This document shows positions 53,637 to 62,465 of a stretch of 64,000 bases of DNA, piece after piece (the first letter of the stretch is position 1; each line of letters opens with the position of its first letter). The stretch spans positions 2,954,779 to 3,018,778 of the forward strand of contig NZ_CM001240.1 in the NCBI RefSeq assembly GCF_000230835.1. Reading direction: 5' to 3'. The stretch comes from Clostridium sp. DL-VIII (GTDB lineage Bacteria > Bacillota > Clostridia > Clostridiales > Clostridiaceae). A model generated the notes under the pieces. That model was not told where the DNA came from. It did not search any database and was given only the letters and a program-made list of their open reading frames with translations. A program made the translations under genes and the position numbers.

Positions 53637-54062
53637 AAAGGTTATTAAAAATACATTAAAATAAAAATTTGTCAGAAAAGGGTACTCAATAACGAGTACC
53701 TTTTTCTATTTACAAATCAAAATATAAATTCATAAAAGATGAAGGTAATATAAAAAATGTCATGAATGAAATTGTGATTCATATAAAGCAGGTTTATTAT
53801 AGATAAAAGCATTACTAAATTTATTGCATCATAATAGAAAAATAAGAATTAATGTAATATAGTATATTATTTTGTGCTAAAATAGTGTTATAATGCAATC
53901 TTTGGATTATTTATGCTATTATATAGATATGGCTTATTTTTTATGTAATTTTATGACATATAAAAAGTGCTAATTAATTTGTATGTGAAGCGCTTTTAAA
54001 GTGTAACATGTAATCGAGAGAAAATAATAGTAGAATTAATAAGGAATACGAGGGAGAGAGAC
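53637..54062 (+). other. Intergenic region with terminator and leader hairpin
   Basis: 426 bases. It holds the SASP terminator at 53677-53705 and, nearer the next gene, a hairpin AAAAAGTGCT / AGCGCTTTT (53962-53997). The rest is featureless A/T-rich sequence. Confidence 0.5.
53677..53705 (+). terminator. Intrinsic terminator after SASP gene
   Basis: GGTACTC-AATAAC-GAGTACC, extended by AAAA/TTTT pairing, with TTTTT. Confidence 0.92.
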
Positions 54063-55625
54063 ATGCCTAATATTTTTGATGGACTTAGAAAAATTGCAGA
54101 TAATGATATAATTGAACAAGTTGCATTACTTGAAACTATGAATATAACTAATATATCAAAGCCTGTTATACAAAAGGCTAAGAAAAGAACTATAAGCATA
54201 ATTAATCTTATAGGAAGTAAAATTGGAAGAAATAATGTGATTGAAGAACCAGAAGTAACTGAAATATGGGCTTTAATTGATGAAAAAAAAGAAGAATTAA
54301 AAGATTGCACAAGAGAAGAATTGAATGAAAGATTATTAAATATTCTTTTAGAGAAGATTAAAAGTGATATTGAAGATGAATCTGAGGATGCTATATCAAT
54401 AGAAGTGATAGAAGAAGCATCTAAGTTATACAAGGTTTACGAAAATTTAACTCCAGGTAAAAAAGCTGATAATATTTATTTAAAATATAATGAAAAGCTT
54501 GAAGGCAAAGCAAAAGAGTTTATAAATGCTCAACCTTTCATTGATTTACAAGAAACAGAAGAAAATATAGAAGAAATTATAAACAATATGGATGAAAAAC
54601 GCAGGAAGGAATTCTTGAAATCCATGGAAGTAGAAAATCTAACATTATTAAACGTGTGGAAAAAAATAGATAGGCAGCATTTTGCAAGACTTATATGGAT
54701 GGCAGTAAAGGCTTATAAAGGCAGGTTTACACCTAAAGAGGAAATGCTTCCGAGTTTTGTAGATGGTGATAAAGAAGTAGAAGCATTAAAAAGAGATGAA
54801 GAATTAAAAAAGTCACAGAGAGAATTATTTGAATTAGAAAATAAAATAGAAATATGTAAGGATAAAATAAATTCTATAGAAAGTAATTTAAAAAAAGAAA
54901 ATCGTTTGTTAAACATTGCAGTTAAAAATAAAAGCAAAGCTGAAGAAGATATAGAAGAGCTAAAGGAACAAAATGCTAAATTAGAAGAAGTGAAAAAAGC
55001 ATACGAAAATAAGATAAATGAAATTAAGGAAAATATAGAGAATGCAGCATTAGTAGATGTATTAGATTCATTAACAGAGGAATTTAGAACAGTTAAATTT
55101 GAGTCGATTGATATTAATAATAGAATTTCAGATATCAATATAGAAATTACATATAAAAATGAGTTAATAGAAGATAGCATTAAGATTATAACAAGCAGAG
55201 AAGAAACCATAAAGCAGATTGGAAATGAATTTCAACAATTTAAAATGGATGCTGAAAATTTAGTAAATGAGTATAACGAAAAGAAAAAAGACGTAATTCA
55301 AAGAGAAGAGCTTAAAAGAAATGAAATATTCGAAAGATGGACTAGCTTCTTTGATAAGTTTATATTTGAATTTAAAAATTTAAGTAATGTTGTGAATTTT
55401 TCTCAAAAAGAGTTAATTCACGTTGAAGAATGTTTGTATGAATTGCATTTTATAAAAAATCCAATGGCTATGAGTATGGGAATAATTGAAGATAAAAAAG
55501 AAAAAGAGGAATACCAATACATTGATATTAGCTTTACTGATAAATTCAAAGTGGAAATACAATATAAGATATTAGGAAAACAAGAAAAGAGTATAAAAAT
55601 AGTAGAAATCATTCCAGAGTTTTGA
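54063..55625 (+). CDS. Large coiled-coil protein of unknown function
   Basis: 520 aa, not recognised. The N-terminal 230 residues are helical and globular (with WALIDEKKEELKDCTREELN, and LLNVWKKIDRQHFARLIW near 195). Residues about 235-420 form a long coiled coil, and 430-520 end in a compact domain (YQYIDISFTDKFKVEIQYKI). There are no membrane helices or nucleotide-binding motifs. The N-terminal part has a faint resemblance to the YaaW/DUF3944 group. It is monocistronic, preceded by GAGGGAGAG and followed by a strong terminator. Confidence 0.75.
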   Translation: MPNIFDGLRKIADNDIIEQVALLETMNITNISKPVIQKAKKRTISIINLIGSKIGRNNVIEEPEVTEIWALIDEKKEELKDCTREELNERLLNILLEKIKSDIEDESEDAISIEVIEEASKLYKVYENLTPGKKADNIYLKYNEKLEGKAKEFINAQPFIDLQETEENIEEIINNMDEKRRKEFLKSMEVENLTLLNVWKKIDRQHFARLIWMAVKAYKGRFTPKEEMLPSFVDGDKEVEALKRDEELKKSQRELFELENKIEICKDKINSIESNLKKENRLLNIAVKNKSKAEEDIEELKEQNAKLEEVKKAYENKINEIKENIENAALVDVLDSLTEEFRTVKFESIDINNRISDINIEITYKNELIEDSIKIITSREETIKQIGNEFQQFKMDAENLVNEYNEKKKDVIQREELKRNEIFERWTSFFDKFIFEFKNLSNVVNFSQKELIHVEECLYELHFIKNPMAMSMGIIEDKKEKEEYQYIDISFTDKFKVEIQYKILGKQEKSIKIVEIIPEF

Positions 55626-55656
55626 TGCAATTTTGGAAAATGTTTTTGTAAAAGAC

Positions 55657-55693
55657 AAGCTGTTGAAAAGTCATTTTTCAACAGCTTTTTTTA
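55657..55693 (+). terminator. Intrinsic terminator
   Basis: AAGCTGTTGAAAA / TTTTCAACAGCTT with a short loop, followed by TTTTTTT. Confidence 0.93.
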
Positions 55694-55829
55694 ATTAATG
55701 ATGATATTATTACAAGATTATTATATATTATATAAGATTTGAAATATTGCATTTTATATTTGTTGGTTGACGTTATAATTAATATATGGTCATTGCTAGA
55801 ATAAATATTCAAAAATTAGTGAGGAGGAG

Positions 55830-55895
55830 ATGAATTTGGAAAAGAGGGTATATGATTGTGCTTTAAATGTTTATAGAACGCAAGGATTTAATTAA
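55830..55895 (+). pseudogene. Start of a TetR-type regulator, truncated
   Basis: 21 codons after a perfect GAGGAGGAG ribosome binding site. The peptide (with KRVYDCALNVYRTQGFN) matches the first helix of TetR regulators, which normally run to about 200 residues. The frame is cut by TAA at 55893-55895, and the convergent PadR gene ends on top of it. It is interpreted as a remnant left by a deletion or rearrangement. Confidence 0.5.
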
Positions 55896-56460
55896 ATGGA
55901 CTTTCATCAAAAATATTATCTATATTTCCTGTATCATATAGGCTATATGCCCATTGACACCATTCAATTCCCCATTTTGCATCGCCTAAAATTTTTGTAA
56001 GTATAAGAAACCTGCCAAAGTAGCCAGAATTTGCACTTTCAAGTATTCCCCCTTGTGCTTTAAGATCCTCAATCCTTTTTTTGCATGATAAAAGTTTATC
56101 AAGATACATTTTTTCACGTTCCTTAAGTATCTTTTTCGCTTTATCTTTATCTAATATGTGTAAGCAATATGTTTTAAGTAACATCTCATCTTTAGTAATA
56201 GGAGCTGTAGTTGTTTTTTCAAGCCATTCCTTTGTAGCATCAAGCCCCATTTTAGTGGGGGTATAAATTTTTTTGTCAGGTTTACCAGATTGCTTTACTA
56301 AAACAAATTCTACATATCCATCTTCTTCTAATTTGGAAAGGAGCGGATATATATGACTATGTCTAGTGTGCCAAAATAAATTCATTTTTAGATTCAAGTC
56401 ATAACCTGACATAGATTCATTGGCTAAAAGTGCTAAAAGGCCATATGATAATGTATTCAT
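55888..56460 (-). CDS. PadR-family transcriptional regulator
   Basis: 190 aa. The N-terminal winged helix (LSYGLLALLANESMSGYDLN, then SHIYPLLSKLEEDGYVE and KKIYTPTKMG) is followed by a helical dimerisation region typical of the long, Vir-like PadR group. It is divergent from the MFS exporter and two ATGT-N8-ACAT-like sites lie between them, implying repression of both. AAGGAGAG precedes the ATG. The inducing compound is unknown. Confidence 0.92.
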   Translation of the reverse strand: MNTLSYGLLALLANESMSGYDLNLKMNLFWHTRHSHIYPLLSKLEEDGYVEFVLVKQSGKPDKKIYTPTKMGLDATKEWLEKTTTAPITKDEMLLKTYCLHILDKDKAKKILKEREKMYLDKLLSCKKRIEDLKAQGGILESANSGYFGRFLILTKILGDAKWGIEWCQWAYSLYDTGNIDNIFDESPFN

Positions 56461-56476
56461 GAAAACTCTCCTTTAT

Positions 56477-56541
56477 ATGTACAAATTGACATATTAACTT
56501 TTAAATAGTATCATAAAAACATTATATGTCCATTTTGTCAT
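56477..56541 (+). promoter_or_regulatory. MFS promoter bracketed by two PadR-type operators
   Basis: ATGT-ACAAATTG-ACAT (56477-56492) overlaps the -35 TTGACA (56486-56491). The promoter has a 17-bp spacer and TATCAT (56509-56514). A second site, ATGT-CCATTTTG-TCAT (one mismatch, 56526-56541), lies at the expected transcription start. Confidence 0.7.
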
Positions 56542-56620
56542 ATAATCAAATTAACAAAGCTAGAAGTAATCTTTAGTTAAATTTAAATAATATAAAACTT
56601 AGAAATCGAGGATGATAAGA

Positions 56621-58087
56621 ATGATAAGTACACAAGATAATAAAACACCTTTTTGGTCAGTAATGTCTCCAATATTTTTAGGAGTTTTTTTAGGAACTTT
56701 TAATATGAGTGCAATAAATATTGCATTAACTGAATTTATAAAAATATTTAATACGAGTTTAGATTCTGTAAAGTGGATATTGACAGGATTCATGCTTGCA
56801 ACGGGTGCAGCATGCCCTTTAGCTGGATATTTAGGAGAAAAGTTTAGTTTTAAGAAACTATATTTATTTGCTCTTACTGGATTTATATTTGCATCAATCT
56901 TTTGTGCACTTTCAGTTAATATTTTTATGCTTATAAGTTTTCGTATTATTCAAGGTATATTTAGTGGACTAGTTATACCTTCAACTATGACAATTATTTA
57001 TCAGGTGATTCCAAAAGATAGACATGCTTTTGCTATAAGTTTATGGAGCATGGCTTCTATGCTTGCCCCTGCACTTGGACCAACTTTAAGTGGATGGCTG
57101 ATTCAATGTTTTAGTTGGAAAGCAATTTTTATGGTAAATGTGCCAATAGGTATTATTGCTATTATTTTGGTAATTCGTTTCATTCCGCAATATAATTTAT
57201 CAAAAGCAAATTCATTTGATTTAATCGGATTTATAGAGGTTATTATTTTAAGTCTATCAATATTAGTAGCTTTCAGTGAAGGATCTGTATGGGGATGGCT
57301 TTCTTTAAAAATAATTTCTCTTATTATAATTGGAGCTGTTTCCCTTGTACTATTCATATTGAGAGAACTAAAAATAAATTCACCAGCTCTTAATATAAGG
57401 GTATTTAAATTTAAGAAGTATACCATAAGTATAGCAGCAGTTAGTATAGTAACAATTGCTCTATATGCTGGAACATTATTAACTCCGTTGTATTTACAAA
57501 ATTCACAACATTTATCTACTTTAGATACGGGGCTTATTTTGTTACCACCATCATTAGTTATGGCATTTATGATGCCAATAGTCGGAATTTTATATAATCG
57601 TATTGATCCAAGAATCTTAATAATATCAGGAATTTGCTTTATAGCTTTAGGATCTTGGGAAATGTCTAAATTACAATTAAATACATCTCATTTATATATA
57701 ATTTTTTGGATGACAATAAGGTATGTAGGCATTTCTTTTTCAACAATGCCTATAACAAATTCAGGAATGTCAATAATACCTCGAACATTATCTGGGCATG
57801 CTTCATCGATTAATAACTGGTTACGTCAAGTATCGAGTTCTTTAGCTATAGGTATATTTAGTTCATTACTCCTTATTCGTATTGATTATCATACAAGGAT
57901 ATTTGAGAGCTTAAATAATACAGCTAGTGACTTGCTTGCACAAAAGGCATATACAATGGGTATAAATGATATATATTTTTTATCTACAATTATTGTATTA
58001 ATTGGATTACCACTTGGGTTTATGTTGAAGAATAAAATGAATACTGAAAATATAAAATCTGACCAAATGACATCAGCAGCAAACTAG
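56621..58087 (+). CDS. MFS drug exporter, DHA2 (14-TM) family
   Basis: 488 aa with about 14 membrane helices. It is an EmrB/QacA-type proton antiporter: GTFNMSAINIALTEF at the start, WILTGFMLATGAACPLAGYL, FRIIQGIFSGLVIPS and WSMASMLAPALGPTLSGWL (motif C). Drug substrate unknown. The ATG at 56621 is preferred over one at 56612 because CGAGGA has proper spacing to it. Expression is probably controlled by the divergent PadR protein. Confidence 0.94.
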   Translation: MISTQDNKTPFWSVMSPIFLGVFLGTFNMSAINIALTEFIKIFNTSLDSVKWILTGFMLATGAACPLAGYLGEKFSFKKLYLFALTGFIFASIFCALSVNIFMLISFRIIQGIFSGLVIPSTMTIIYQVIPKDRHAFAISLWSMASMLAPALGPTLSGWLIQCFSWKAIFMVNVPIGIIAIILVIRFIPQYNLSKANSFDLIGFIEVIILSLSILVAFSEGSVWGWLSLKIISLIIIGAVSLVLFILRELKINSPALNIRVFKFKKYTISIAAVSIVTIALYAGTLLTPLYLQNSQHLSTLDTGLILLPPSLVMAFMMPIVGILYNRIDPRILIISGICFIALGSWEMSKLQLNTSHLYIIFWMTIRYVGISFSTMPITNSGMSIIPRTLSGHASSINNWLRQVSSSLAIGIFSSLLLIRIDYHTRIFESLNNTASDLLAQKAYTMGINDIYFLSTIIVLIGLPLGFMLKNKMNTENIKSDQMTSAAN

Positions 58088-58350
58088 CAAAAGAAGGCTA
58101 AGAGTATTTCATAATATTTAACAGAATTAATATGTATATATTATTTGTAATATTGGAAATAATTATAGTATGAATATATGAATACTAAAAGTTAAGTTTA
58201 TGCTATAATCTATATTTGAGGCAAAACAAGTATAACAGTTAAGAAATAAAAAAGTAAGTATAGATTAATTATTATTCAGTTTTAGTTATAACATATAGTT
58301 GTAGATTTAAATCAGGTAACAGAAAAGTGCAATATAAAGGAGGCGGGTTA

Positions 58351-58686
58351 ATGGATGATAATAATGAGGTATTTGAGTTGCTTAATAAAATGTATTCCGA
58401 GATTCAAGGAATAAAATCAGATTTTAGTGTGAGATTGGATAAAATAGAAAGTAGATTTGATGATTTAGGACATAAAGTTGATAAAACGAATATTATTATT
58501 GAAAATGATATTAAACCTAGAGGTAAAGCTTTATTTGACGGATATAAGCAGAATACAGAAGCTATAAACATCTTTAATAATAAGATTGAGGCATTGCAGA
58601 ATGAGATAAGTAATTTAACAATAAGAACAGTAAAAAACGAAAATAACATAATTCATTATTCTAAATCAATGGAACAGAACATATAA
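58351..58686 (+). CDS. Small coiled-coil hypothetical protein
   Basis: 111 aa, not recognised. It is a heptad-rich helical protein (VFELLNKMYSEIQGIKSDF, then KIESRFDDLGHKVDK), similar in layout to short clostridial and phage coiled-coil proteins. The ATG at 58351 follows AAAGGAGGCGG; an upstream GTG is part of the longer frame but lacks its own ribosome binding site. It is followed by a long-stem terminator. Function unknown. Confidence 0.7.
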   Translation: MDDNNEVFELLNKMYSEIQGIKSDFSVRLDKIESRFDDLGHKVDKTNIIIENDIKPRGKALFDGYKQNTEAINIFNNKIEALQNEISNLTIRTVKNENNIIHYSKSMEQNI

Positions 58687-58695
58687 AATATATTA

Positions 58696-58738
58696 GATAA
58701 AAAATAGCACAGGATTTAATCTTGTGCTATTTTTTATC
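58696..58738. terminator. Long-stem terminator between convergent genes
   Basis: Perfect 16-bp arms GATAAAAAATAGCACA / TGTGCTATTTTTTATC. The A/T base of the stem supplies a T-run in both directions. Confidence 0.92.
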
Positions 58739-58782
58739 TTCATAATATTAATTAAAAATTTTTTTTGTTTCTAATGTAGGAA

Positions 58783-60228
58783 TTAATCTGTAAGATTTGA
58801 TTCTAAAGATTTTTCGTTGGATATATTCTCTGTAGAAGCTGCTTCATCATTCATAGTACTATGAGATTTCCCATAAACAAAATATACTATAAGTCCTATG
58901 AGAAACCAAACAACGAATCTTATTTTAGTTGCAGTTTGAAGTTGTAAAATAAGTCCAAAACATGCTAAAGCTGAAATTATTGGTGTCACAGGTACGAATG
59001 GGCATTTAAATGATCTTTTTAAATCAGGTCTCTTCTTTCTTAATGCAATTACTCCAAGAGAAACAATGATAAATGCTGCAAGTGTACCTATGTTAGTTAA
59101 TTCTGAAACTATTCCTATTGGTAAGAAACCAGCGATAAGCGCAGTTGCAATTCCAACCATAAGAGTACTGTTTACAGGTGTTTTTGTCTTTTTGTTTACA
59201 CCACCGATAACTTCTGGTAAAAGTCCATCTCTAGACATTGCAAAGAATATTCTTGTTTGACCAAACATCATAACCAAAAGTACAGAAGTTAATCCGAATA
59301 TTGCACCTACTGATACCAATGCTGATCCCCAGTTAATTCCTAATTGCTCAAGAGCAAAAGCAACTGGTGCTGCTGTGTTCATATAGTTTAAGTAAGGAAC
59401 TACGCCTGTAAGAATTGCAGATACAACTATATATAATACTGTACATATTAAAAGCGATGCTATAATTCCTTTTGGTAAATCTTTTTGAGGATTTTTAACT
59501 TCTTCAGCTGCTGTAGATACTGCATCAAAGCCTATATATGCAAAGAATACATATGCAGCACCTTGTAATACTCCGTTAAAACCATAAGGCATAAATGGTG
59601 TCCAATTTGCAGGTTGTACATGTCCTACTGCTAAGAATATGAATAGAAATATAATTGCGATTTTTATTGCTACTATAACATTATTAAATCTAGCACTTTC
59701 TTTAACACCTATAATTAAGAAAAAAGAAATAAGTGCGATTATAAGCATCGCTGGTAAGTTTACAATTCCACCATCAGCTGGAGAATTAACTAAGTTTGCA
59801 GGTAAAATAATGCCGATGTTCTTAAGAAGATTTACCATGTATCCAGACCATCCAATTGCAACAGCTCCAATTGCAACGGCATACTCTAATATTAAATCCC
59901 AGCCTATTATCCAGGCCCAAACTTCCCCAAGAGCTGCATAACCGTAAGTATAAGCACTTCCAGCTACTGGAATCATTGCTGCAAATTCAGCATAACACAG
60001 AGCGGCAAATGCGCAGGCAAAACCAGCAACAATAAATGATAGTACCAGAGCTGGTCCAGAGAATTTTGCAGCTGCTACTCCTGTAAGTACGAAAATACCG
60101 CTTCCAACAATAGCACCAATTCCAAGCATTGTAAGCTCAAAAGAACCTAATGCCTTCTTCAAGGAATTTTCACCTTGAGTTTCATTAATTAAACTTTTGA
60201 CCGATTTTGTTCTAAAAATGTCCTTCAT
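58783..60228 (-). CDS. Cationic amino-acid-type APC permease
   Basis: 481 aa with about 12 membrane helices. It belongs to the APC superfamily, YfnA/CAT-like. LGIGAIVGSGIFVLTGVAA contains the helix 1 substrate-binding G-S-G motif, then CYAEFAAMIPVAGSAYTYGY. The amino acid transported cannot be deduced. It is a single gene with a strong promoter at 60339-60366 and an unusual leader hairpin. GAGGGGAG precedes the ATG. Confidence 0.94.
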   Translation of the reverse strand: MKDIFRTKSVKSLINETQGENSLKKALGSFELTMLGIGAIVGSGIFVLTGVAAAKFSGPALVLSFIVAGFACAFAALCYAEFAAMIPVAGSAYTYGYAALGEVWAWIIGWDLILEYAVAIGAVAIGWSGYMVNLLKNIGIILPANLVNSPADGGIVNLPAMLIIALISFFLIIGVKESARFNNVIVAIKIAIIFLFIFLAVGHVQPANWTPFMPYGFNGVLQGAAYVFFAYIGFDAVSTAAEEVKNPQKDLPKGIIASLLICTVLYIVVSAILTGVVPYLNYMNTAAPVAFALEQLGINWGSALVSVGAIFGLTSVLLVMMFGQTRIFFAMSRDGLLPEVIGGVNKKTKTPVNSTLMVGIATALIAGFLPIGIVSELTNIGTLAAFIIVSLGVIALRKKRPDLKRSFKCPFVPVTPIISALACFGLILQLQTATKIRFVVWFLIGLIVYFVYGKSHSTMNDEAASTENISNEKSLESNLTD

Positions 60229-60289
60229 AATAATGTACTCCCCTCATTTTAATAATGTCTAAAATTTTTCAATAAACAAATGTTTATTA

Positions 60290-60324
60290 AAAAAAATAGG
60301 ACTGGAGTATATCTACACCAGTCC
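60290..60324 (-). terminator. Terminator-like hairpin in the permease leader
   Basis: On the minus strand GGACTGG and CCAGTCC form a 7-bp stem, followed by an eight-T run. It starts only a few bases after the expected transcription start and lies about 60 bases before the permease gene. Confidence 0.75.
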
Positions 60325-60338
60325 TTGCGTATGGTTTT

Positions 60339-60366
60339 ATTATACTATCATTTTAATATTTGTCAA
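60339..60366 (-). promoter_or_regulatory. Consensus promoter of the APC permease
   Basis: On the minus strand TTGACA (60366-60361), a 16-bp spacer and TATAAT (60344-60339). Confidence 0.85.
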
Positions 60367-60645
60367 TAAATTTTAAAAAAACAACTTAAATTAATAAAAT
60401 TCTCCTAGTATTGTTAATAATAATAAGTATTTAATCTGTATATATTATAAATTTAAAAAATGATTTTTTGCTATATATAAAAAACTTATGTATTTTTTGT
60501 TTTCAGTTTGGGTGTTTATTTTAATAGCACTTCATAATGAAAGGTAATATGGATTTATGATAATGTTAACAAAAGGTTAATAAGTTTGACAAACAACTGA
60601 CAAAAATCAGTATTAATATAAATAGTAGAAAGGGTGGTTGATATA

Positions 60646-60906
60646 ATGATAAATGAAAATGAAAAATTAGAAATTAGAAATGCAATCACAAAAAAAGATA
60701 AGAAAATATTGACCAAAGCATTGGATGGAATAAAAGGATGGAATTTTAATCCTGTAGCAGTGATTACAAATAACATGGAAGATTATTATTTCATATGTAA
60801 AGTAAAAACAATAATAGAAAATTTGCAAATGAAGATGGCAAGAATATATATAAAAGTTCAAGAAGGAAATAATCCAAGGATATTAGCTATAGAGGAGATA
60901 GTATAA
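60646..60906 (+). CDS. Small hypothetical protein
   Basis: 86 aa, charged, not recognised. It has an N-terminal helical segment (NEKLEIRNAITKKDKKIL), an apparent mixed alpha/beta middle, and no motifs of catalysis or membrane insertion. The ATG at 60646 follows GAAAGGGTGG at good spacing; a GTG within that ribosome binding site was rejected. A terminator follows. Confidence 0.65.
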   Translation: MINENEKLEIRNAITKKDKKILTKALDGIKGWNFNPVAVITNNMEDYYFICKVKTIIENLQMKMARIYIKVQEGNNPRILAIEEIV

Positions 60907-60948
60907 ATACATTACATTTATACTAGATAAATTTTTAGTGTTTTATGG

Positions 60949-60991
60949 TATAAGCAGTAGAGGCAATTTAACTACTGCTTATATATTTTTT
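60949..60991 (+). terminator. Intrinsic terminator
   Basis: Perfect 12-bp arms TATAAGCAGTAG / CTACTGCTTATA and a TATTTTTT tail. Confidence 0.9.
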
Positions 60992-61041
60992 GAAATGAGC
61001 AATAAAAATTATCAATTAATATGGATTATTGTGGTATATCA

Positions 61042-61134
61042 TGTTATAATATTTATATACCCTAAAGTAAATAACCCCTTATTTACTTACCCTAATAATT
61101 TGTGAATGCAGTCATCCCCATGACTGCATTTTTT
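61042..61134 (+). ncRNA. Candidate C-rich small RNA with two CCCC-loop hairpins
   Basis: An extended -10 (TGTTATAAT, 61042-61050) precedes a stretch of about 78 bases: TACCCTAA (61058 and 61088) flanks hairpin 1 (GTAAATAA-CCCC-TTATTTAC), then hairpin 2 (AATGCAGTCAT-CCCC-ATGACTGCATT, 61105-61130) ends in TTTTTT. All C-runs are unpaired, as in Firmicute sRNAs that target Shine-Dalgarno sequences. Confidence 0.5.
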
Positions 61135-61220
61135 CATTGTATAGGAAAGTATAAAAATCGCGCTCGCTGAAAGCGCGGCGTAGACTTGCATTAGAAAAAT
61201 ATATGTGGTAAATTGATGAA

Positions 61221-62450
61221 ATGATTAAGAGTAAATTAAGAAGAATATTAGAGGAAAATTGGAATGAATTTTATAAAAGATATAAAAACAGAATTAGACC
61301 TAGTGTTATTGCAGAAGTAAAAAAAGTTATGAAATGCAAGGATATAAGTAATGGTTATATTGAATTAAAATGTAAGGAATGTGGCGAAATAAAGAAAGTT
61401 GGGTTCACTTGTAAAAGTAGATTTTGTACATCATGTGGAAAGGTTTATGTTGATAATTGGGTTAATGGAATGCTGGGAAAATTAATAAATGTAAAGCATA
61501 GACATATGGTATTTACAATACCAGAGGAACTTAGAAATTACTTCGGAAGAGAAAGAGATAGGCTGAAGTTACTTCCGCAATGTGCAGCTAAAGCTGTTAC
61601 GAGTTGGATGTATAAGCAAAATAAAAAAGAAGAATTTATACCTGGAATTATAGCAGTTATACATACTTTTGGACGAGATTTAAAGTGGAATCCCCACGTC
61701 CACATGATGGTTACAGAAGGTGGAAAGGGTAAGCTAACTACCTGGAGAAATTTTAAATATTTTTCGTATGAAGCATTAAGAAAGAGATGGCAAAAAATAT
61801 TATTAGATGAAATAATAAAAAGAGAAGGAAATAAAGATAGTTTTAGACGATTAAAGAACAAAATATATAAAAATAATAAAGATGGATTTTATGTTCATGC
61901 TAAAAATGAAATAAAATCAGCAAAGATAGCTGCAAAATATATTGGAAGATATGTTGGACGACCTGCGATAGCAGAATCAAGAATAATTGCGTATGATGGT
62001 GAAAGTGTAACATTTAAATATAAAAGACATGAAGACAATAAAGAAATAATAGAGAAAGTGCCAGTCTTTGAGTTTATAAAAAAAGTTATAATACATATAC
62101 CAGACAAGAATTTTAAAATGGTGAGATATTTTGGACTGTATTCGAGGAGATGTAAGGATAAAGATCAATTTATCAAGATGATAGATAAGAAAATAATACA
62201 AATTAAGAAATCAATAGAAAAGTGGGAATATCGAATTCTTGCGTCTTTTGGGGTAGATCCATGCAAATGTTCTAAATGTGGTGGTAAGATGAGATTTAAT
62301 GATATAGTGTATCCACGATACGGCTCGATGCGAGAATATTTTAAAGATAAATTTATAAGTGAAGGGAAAGAAAAATTAGAAAACATCCTGGAAATATATG
62401 CAATTGCAAAAGGAGTACTATATGGTAAAATAAAGCCGACAACAACATAG
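61221..62450 (+). CDS. IS91-family Y2 HUH transposase
   Basis: 409 aa. An N-terminal zinc-binding segment (Cys51, Cys54, Cys64, Cys69, Cys72) is followed by the HUH nuclease motif with His159 and His161 (WNPHVHMMV) and the catalytic tyrosine pair Tyr240/Tyr244 (KYIGRYVGR). These nick single-stranded DNA for rolling-circle transposition. A second CxxC pair near the C-terminus (CKCSKCGG) is also typical. The frame is intact, so the element may be active. No strong ribosome binding site was found upstream of the ATG. Confidence 0.92.
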   Translation: MIKSKLRRILEENWNEFYKRYKNRIRPSVIAEVKKVMKCKDISNGYIELKCKECGEIKKVGFTCKSRFCTSCGKVYVDNWVNGMLGKLINVKHRHMVFTIPEELRNYFGRERDRLKLLPQCAAKAVTSWMYKQNKKEEFIPGIIAVIHTFGRDLKWNPHVHMMVTEGGKGKLTTWRNFKYFSYEALRKRWQKILLDEIIKREGNKDSFRRLKNKIYKNNKDGFYVHAKNEIKSAKIAAKYIGRYVGRPAIAESRIIAYDGESVTFKYKRHEDNKEIIEKVPVFEFIKKVIIHIPDKNFKMVRYFGLYSRRCKDKDQFIKMIDKKIIQIKKSIEKWEYRILASFGVDPCKCSKCGGKMRFNDIVYPRYGSMREYFKDKFISEGKEKLENILEIYAIAKGVLYGKIKPTTT

Positions 62451-62465
62451 TTGGAGGGATGTTAA

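Larger units (their letters stand above)
60229..60645. other. Divergent intergenic region with promoter and leader hairpins
   Basis: 417 bases between the permease and a small hypothetical gene. The permease side has a consensus promoter and a terminator-like hairpin; AATAAACA-AA-TGTTTATT is a second inverted repeat near 60271-60288. The remainder is A/T-rich without an assigned element. Confidence 0.55.
60907..61220 (+). other. Intergenic region with terminator, sRNA candidate and GC-rich hairpin
   Basis: It holds the terminator at 60949-60991, the C-rich small RNA candidate at 61057-61134, and a CGCGCT / AGCGCG hairpin at 61159-61177 immediately upstream of the transposase. Confidence 0.6.

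Noticed and set aside
53982..53997. Possible catabolite response element (GTGAAGCGCTTTTA)
   Set aside because: One base short of the cre consensus spacing; the segment is better explained as one arm of the hairpin at 53962-53997.
54713..55210. 165-codon Ser/Leu-rich minus-strand frame
   Set aside because: Antisense of the Glu/Lys-rich coiled-coil coding sequence; no start context.
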